From an uncultured Syntrophobacteraceae bacterium (GTDB taxonomy: Bacteria > Desulfobacterota > Syntrophobacteria > Syntrophobacterales > Syntrophobacteraceae), in NCBI GenBank assembly GCA_937889795.1, contig CALBZH010000365.1:1-7842 (forward strand): a stretch of DNA of 7,842 nucleotides, written 5' to 3'. The notes beneath the pieces were generated by a model. That model was not told where the DNA came from and made no database searches. It saw only the letters and a program-made list of their open reading frames with translations. A program made the translations under genes and the position numbers. This document shows, piece by piece, positions 5,345 to 7,842 of this stretch; positions within the stretch are counted from its first letter, which is position 1; the number at the start of each line of letters is the position of its first letter.

Positions 5345-6315
5345 ATGAAACGGGAATGATCGTCACGTTTGCCATCACGTATGAGTGCTCCAAGGGATGC
5401 AGCTATTGTTTTCAGCGCTCTGAGCGCGCCTTTCGACTTCCGCACATGCGGCTGGAGGACTTCACGCGGGCGCTTCAGTGGCTTCGTCGCTGCGGCCACC
5501 GTGAAATCAAGATCACCGGCGGTGAGCCGACCCAGCATCCTCAATTTGCCGGGTTTTGGGAAGTGGCCCGAGAGCTCGGATTTCACATCGTGCTCATGAC
5601 CAACGGATCGTTTGATTTCGGTCTCCTTCCCGATATCGGTGTGCTGGCAGGAGCTTTTGTCCACCTGCGGCCGAACCCGCACGAAGACATGGCGCTTGCA
5701 TCCGTTGATCTTCTTCAAAGCGCCGGGGTGCCGATCGTCCTTTCCTATACGATCACCAGACCGGGCACCTTGCCGGACATGGTGCGACTGGCGGCCTCCT
5801 TACGGAAAGCTGCGCTACGAATCGACCTCGCCCGGTGGGACTTGGTCCGGTCGAACGATTACGTTCCTTTTGGCGACTACCCGCTCTACAGGGCCGAGAT
5901 TCTGGATGGAATCGCATTGGCTTCCTTTCTTGGCGTATCCCTCAACCTGGATTGTCCTCTGCGTCTTTGCATGTTTGAGGAGCAGGAGCGGGATGCTCTT
6001 CGCGCAAACGGACTTCGCGGCGTTTGCAGCCCTTTTCCTCTCGTGAATCCGGACCTCTCCGTAGGCTGCTGCCCTTATCCGGGGCTGCTGCAGTCTTCCC
6101 TGCTCGATCTCCGGCCTGATTCACTCGATAGCCGGCTTCAGAATCACCGGGCCCTCGAGCAGCTCCGGTGGACACAGCCGATGCACGACAACTGTGCGAC
6201 CTGCGGATTTTGGCTTGAAAAGCAATGCCAGGGCGGATGTATCAGGGGCAAATCGGTTCTTCCCATGGACGCCCGATATGCGCTGCCGTTTACAACCGCT
6301 CCAGGGGGCAAATGA
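5341..6315 (+). CDS. Radical SAM/SPASM enzyme (RiPP maturase 2)
   Basis: A 324-aa protein if started at GTG 5341, which forms a GTGA 4-nt overlap with the preceding stop; ATG 5356 (MIVTFAIT) is the alternative. The radical SAM motif is Cys16-Cys20-Cys23 (TYECSKGCSYCFQ), followed by KITGGEPTQHP. The C-terminus looks like a SPASM domain: Cys205 and Cys210; Cys229 followed by PLVNPDLSVGCC (Cys243, Cys244); then Cys285, Cys288, Cys296 and Cys300 as Cx2Cx7Cx3C (CATCGFWLEKQCQGGC). SPASM enzymes commonly modify ribosomal peptides. The protein is clearly different from the radical SAM enzyme upstream, so the two probably carry out separate steps. The alternative start TTG 5317 would lengthen the overlap without adding conserved sequence. 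The substrate is inferred to be the two precursors. Confidence 0.9.
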   Translation: MNETGMIVTFAITYECSKGCSYCFQRSERAFRLPHMRLEDFTRALQWLRRCGHREIKITGGEPTQHPQFAGFWEVARELGFHIVLMTNGSFDFGLLPDIGVLAGAFVHLRPNPHEDMALASVDLLQSAGVPIVLSYTITRPGTLPDMVRLAASLRKAALRIDLARWDLVRSNDYVPFGDYPLYRAEILDGIALASFLGVSLNLDCPLRLCMFEEQERDALRANGLRGVCSPFPLVNPDLSVGCCPYPGLLQSSLLDLRPDSLDSRLQNHRALEQLRWTQPMHDNCATCGFWLEKQCQGGCIRGKSVLPMDARYALPFTTAPGGK

Positions 6316-7842
6316 TGAAAATCGCGATCGTCTCACTGCGTCCCTCGCTTCAGAAGGGGGAAGACCCGAAATCCAAGGTATGGACCGAGGATCTGGGGGT
6401 GAGCTGTCTCTCCGCGGTCTTGGAAGACCTTGACCACGAAGCAGTCATTTTTGACCAGGCAATCGGAAATGCAACGGACAGCGAAATAGTGGAAGCCGTC
6501 GTCGCGTTCCAACCGAACCTGATCGGATTCACGGAAAGCAACAACACCATCCTGCGAATGCTCAAGGTGGCGGGGAGATGCCGCAAAGCGCTGACAAACG
6601 CCGTGCTTCTGCTCGGAGACATCATCCCGAGCCACTACGCCGATGATTTTGTGGAAGCCCCGATGCCTTTTGACGCGGTCTGCATCGGAGAAGGCGAGGC
6701 AACCCTCCTGGAAGTCGTGGACAAGCTCGCAAAGGGCCAGCCACTGGACGGCGTTCCTGGCTTGCTGACCAAGAGATCGGGTCGAACAACCTACACGCCG
6801 AGAGACAAGATCGAAGATCTCAGCGGCCTTCCCAAGGCCAAACGCTATTTTCTGCCGACTCGCACAGCGGAGGAAAGAAGGGACGCCGATGCCATGATCC
6901 TGGGCAGCCGCGGCTGTATCGGGGCCTGTTCGTTTTGCGGAACACGCCCCTTTGAGGATTTGGGGAAAGGGCGCGTATGGCGCGGCAGAGACCCCGTGGA
7001 AATCGTGGATGAGATGGCATCGATTGTGACCGAGTACGGCATCCGGTCATTCACATTCGTTGACAGCAACTGGGTGGGCCCGCCGAGCCCGCAGAACAGG
7101 CAAAGAATCCTCGCGTTTTGTGATGAGATTCTCAAACGCAACCTCAAGGTCTCGTTCCTTTTATCCAGCCGCCCGGATTTTTTCAGAATTCCCCAAGACG
7201 CTGAGCTGCTCCTGGCACTGAAGGAAGCCGGCATACGGTCCCTGTTCATCGGCGTGGAGAACGGGTTTCGTCCAACGCTCAAGCTTTTCAACAAAGGCGG
7301 CGTTACCCCCGAGAGCATCGCGGAATGCATTGATTTTCTGCGCAGCCTGGGTGTGCTCCCACGCATCGGCTTCATCTGCTTCCATCCCTTTGCCACTCGA
7401 GAGGAGCTGCTCCATAACATCGATTACCTGCATCGGATTCGCTCCGATCACCTGGTGCGAAGCTTTGCCAACAAGCTGAACCTCTATGGCCATTACTCCA
7501 TTTATGAAATCATCAAGAATGCCGGCCTGCTGCGAAGCGTGGAGCCCCGCTGGCTTCCCCAAAAATACGGGATGGCTTCACGAGAGGTGGGAGAGATAGC
7601 CGATCTCCTTGAACGCATCTATCCTTCCTTCGTTCAACTCGACGGCGAAATTGATCGGCTCGAGGTTCGTCTGTGGACTTCGGGGGCGGCGGGACGGCAG
7701 GAAGCGGATCAGCTGCAGGCGGAAATTGCAGCCATCTACCGAGAATTGTTCACGGACTTTGTCAATCTCCATGTGAGTCCGGATCGAGCCCGGGAAGCTG
7801 CTGGGAAGGCGAGGCTCGTCTGCGACCGGGTCAAGAGTGCCA
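6315..7842 (+). CDS. Cobalamin-binding-type radical SAM enzyme, 3' truncated by window end (RiPP maturase 3)
   Basis: The frame is open from ATG 6312/6315 to the window end, 509 codons from 6315. GGGGG (6304-6308) sits 6 nt before ATG 6315; ATG 6312 would give an ATGA overlap with the previous stop. Residues 1 to about 145 look like a B12-binding Rossmann domain: SCLSAVLEDLDHEAVIFD, then PNLIGFTESN, AVLLLGDIIPSHYADDF and VCIGEGEATLLEVV (GEGE at 125-128). The classical base-off DxHxxG motif is absent, as is common in B12-dependent radical SAM enzymes. The radical SAM motif is Cys201-Cys205-Cys208 (GSRGCIGACSFCG), followed by SFTFVDSNW, SSRPDFF and SLFIGVENG typical of this class. Class B members methylate unactivated carbons, while others cyclise or cleave. 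C-methylation of the peptide core is the most likely role, but this is inferred. The tail beyond about residue 400 is helical and unassigned. Confidence 0.88.
   Translation, partial: MKIAIVSLRPSLQKGEDPKSKVWTEDLGVSCLSAVLEDLDHEAVIFDQAIGNATDSEIVEAVVAFQPNLIGFTESNNTILRMLKVAGRCRKALTNAVLLLGDIIPSHYADDFVEAPMPFDAVCIGEGEATLLEVVDKLAKGQPLDGVPGLLTKRSGRTTYTPRDKIEDLSGLPKAKRYFLPTRTAEERRDADAMILGSRGCIGACSFCGTRPFEDLGKGRVWRGRDPVEIVDEMASIVTEYGIRSFTFVDSNWVGPPSPQNRQRILAFCDEILKRNLKVSFLLSSRPDFFRIPQDAELLLALKEAGIRSLFIGVENGFRPTLKLFNKGGVTPESIAECIDFLRSLGVLPRIGFICFHPFATREELLHNIDYLHRIRSDHLVRSFANKLNLYGHYSIYEIIKNAGLLRSVEPRWLPQKYGMASREVGEIADLLERIYPSFVQLDGEIDRLEVRLWTSGAAGRQEADQLQAEIAAIYRELFTDFVNLHVSPDRAREAAGKARLVCDRVKSA

Noticed and set aside
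6845..7420. Minus-strand open frame of 191 codons
   Set aside because: It is fully antisense to the B12-type radical SAM gene, whose + strand frame carries the CxxxCxxC motif. The antisense product is a Ser/Arg-rich shadow.
46..7842. tRNA, rRNA, CRISPR array, insertion sequence or attachment site
   Set aside because: No regularly spaced repeats, cloverleaf-like sequence, transposase motif or terminal inverted repeats were seen on reading the window.

Overview
The window is a bacterial contig end, moderately GC-rich by eye, with every convincing gene on the + strand and tightly packed. The organism cannot be named from the sequence. The Sec-type signal peptides and a PrcB-like secreted domain suggest a Gram-negative-type bacterium, probably environmental or metagenomic. 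Bases 1-45 are not biological: they are the 3' 45 nt of the Illumina TruSeq universal (P5) adapter, so genuine sequence begins at 46.

Left part (46-1599): three genes for probable extracytoplasmic proteins. These are a 5'-truncated protein with a GDLNGD (FG-GAP-like) motif, a small secreted protein with two cysteines, and a secreted or lipoprotein with a PrcB-like domain. A gap of 224 bases (1600-1823) with a perfect 6-bp hairpin just after the third gene separates them from the rest.

Right part (about 1824-7842, running off the end): a compact co-directional cluster that looks like a RiPP (ribosomally synthesised, post-translationally modified peptide) biosynthetic operon. The order is: a leaderless subtilisin-type S8 protease with an intact Asp/His/Ser triad; two paralogous precursor peptides, the first overlapping the protease gene by 17 nt; a CgeB/GT4-type glycosyltransferase; two radical SAM enzymes with SPASM-like cysteine-rich C-termini; and a cobalamin-binding-type radical SAM enzyme cut by the window end. 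Spacings run from 4-nt overlaps to gaps of 28 nt, consistent with one transcript.

The precursors share an N-terminal block (MA-FRDLKGGFFSIP...L-E-YRISP), a central IVNQFF-P motif and a 15-residue C-terminal block, NDFAAQYTYPNAWGG, which is identical in protein although 6 of its 15 codons differ synonymously. Their linkers are not conserved. The invariant block has no Cys or Ser, so it cannot carry lanthionine, sactionine or thiopeptide chemistry. It is rich in Phe/Tyr/Trp/Asn, which fits C-C or C-O crosslinking by SPASM radical SAM enzymes, C-methylation by the B12 enzyme and glycosylation by the glycosyltransferase, with the S8 protease trimming the peptide. I do not recognise this combination of core sequence and enzymes as a characterised RiPP class. 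The functional assignments are inferred from motifs and context, and no transporter or separate recognition-element protein is visible before the window ends.
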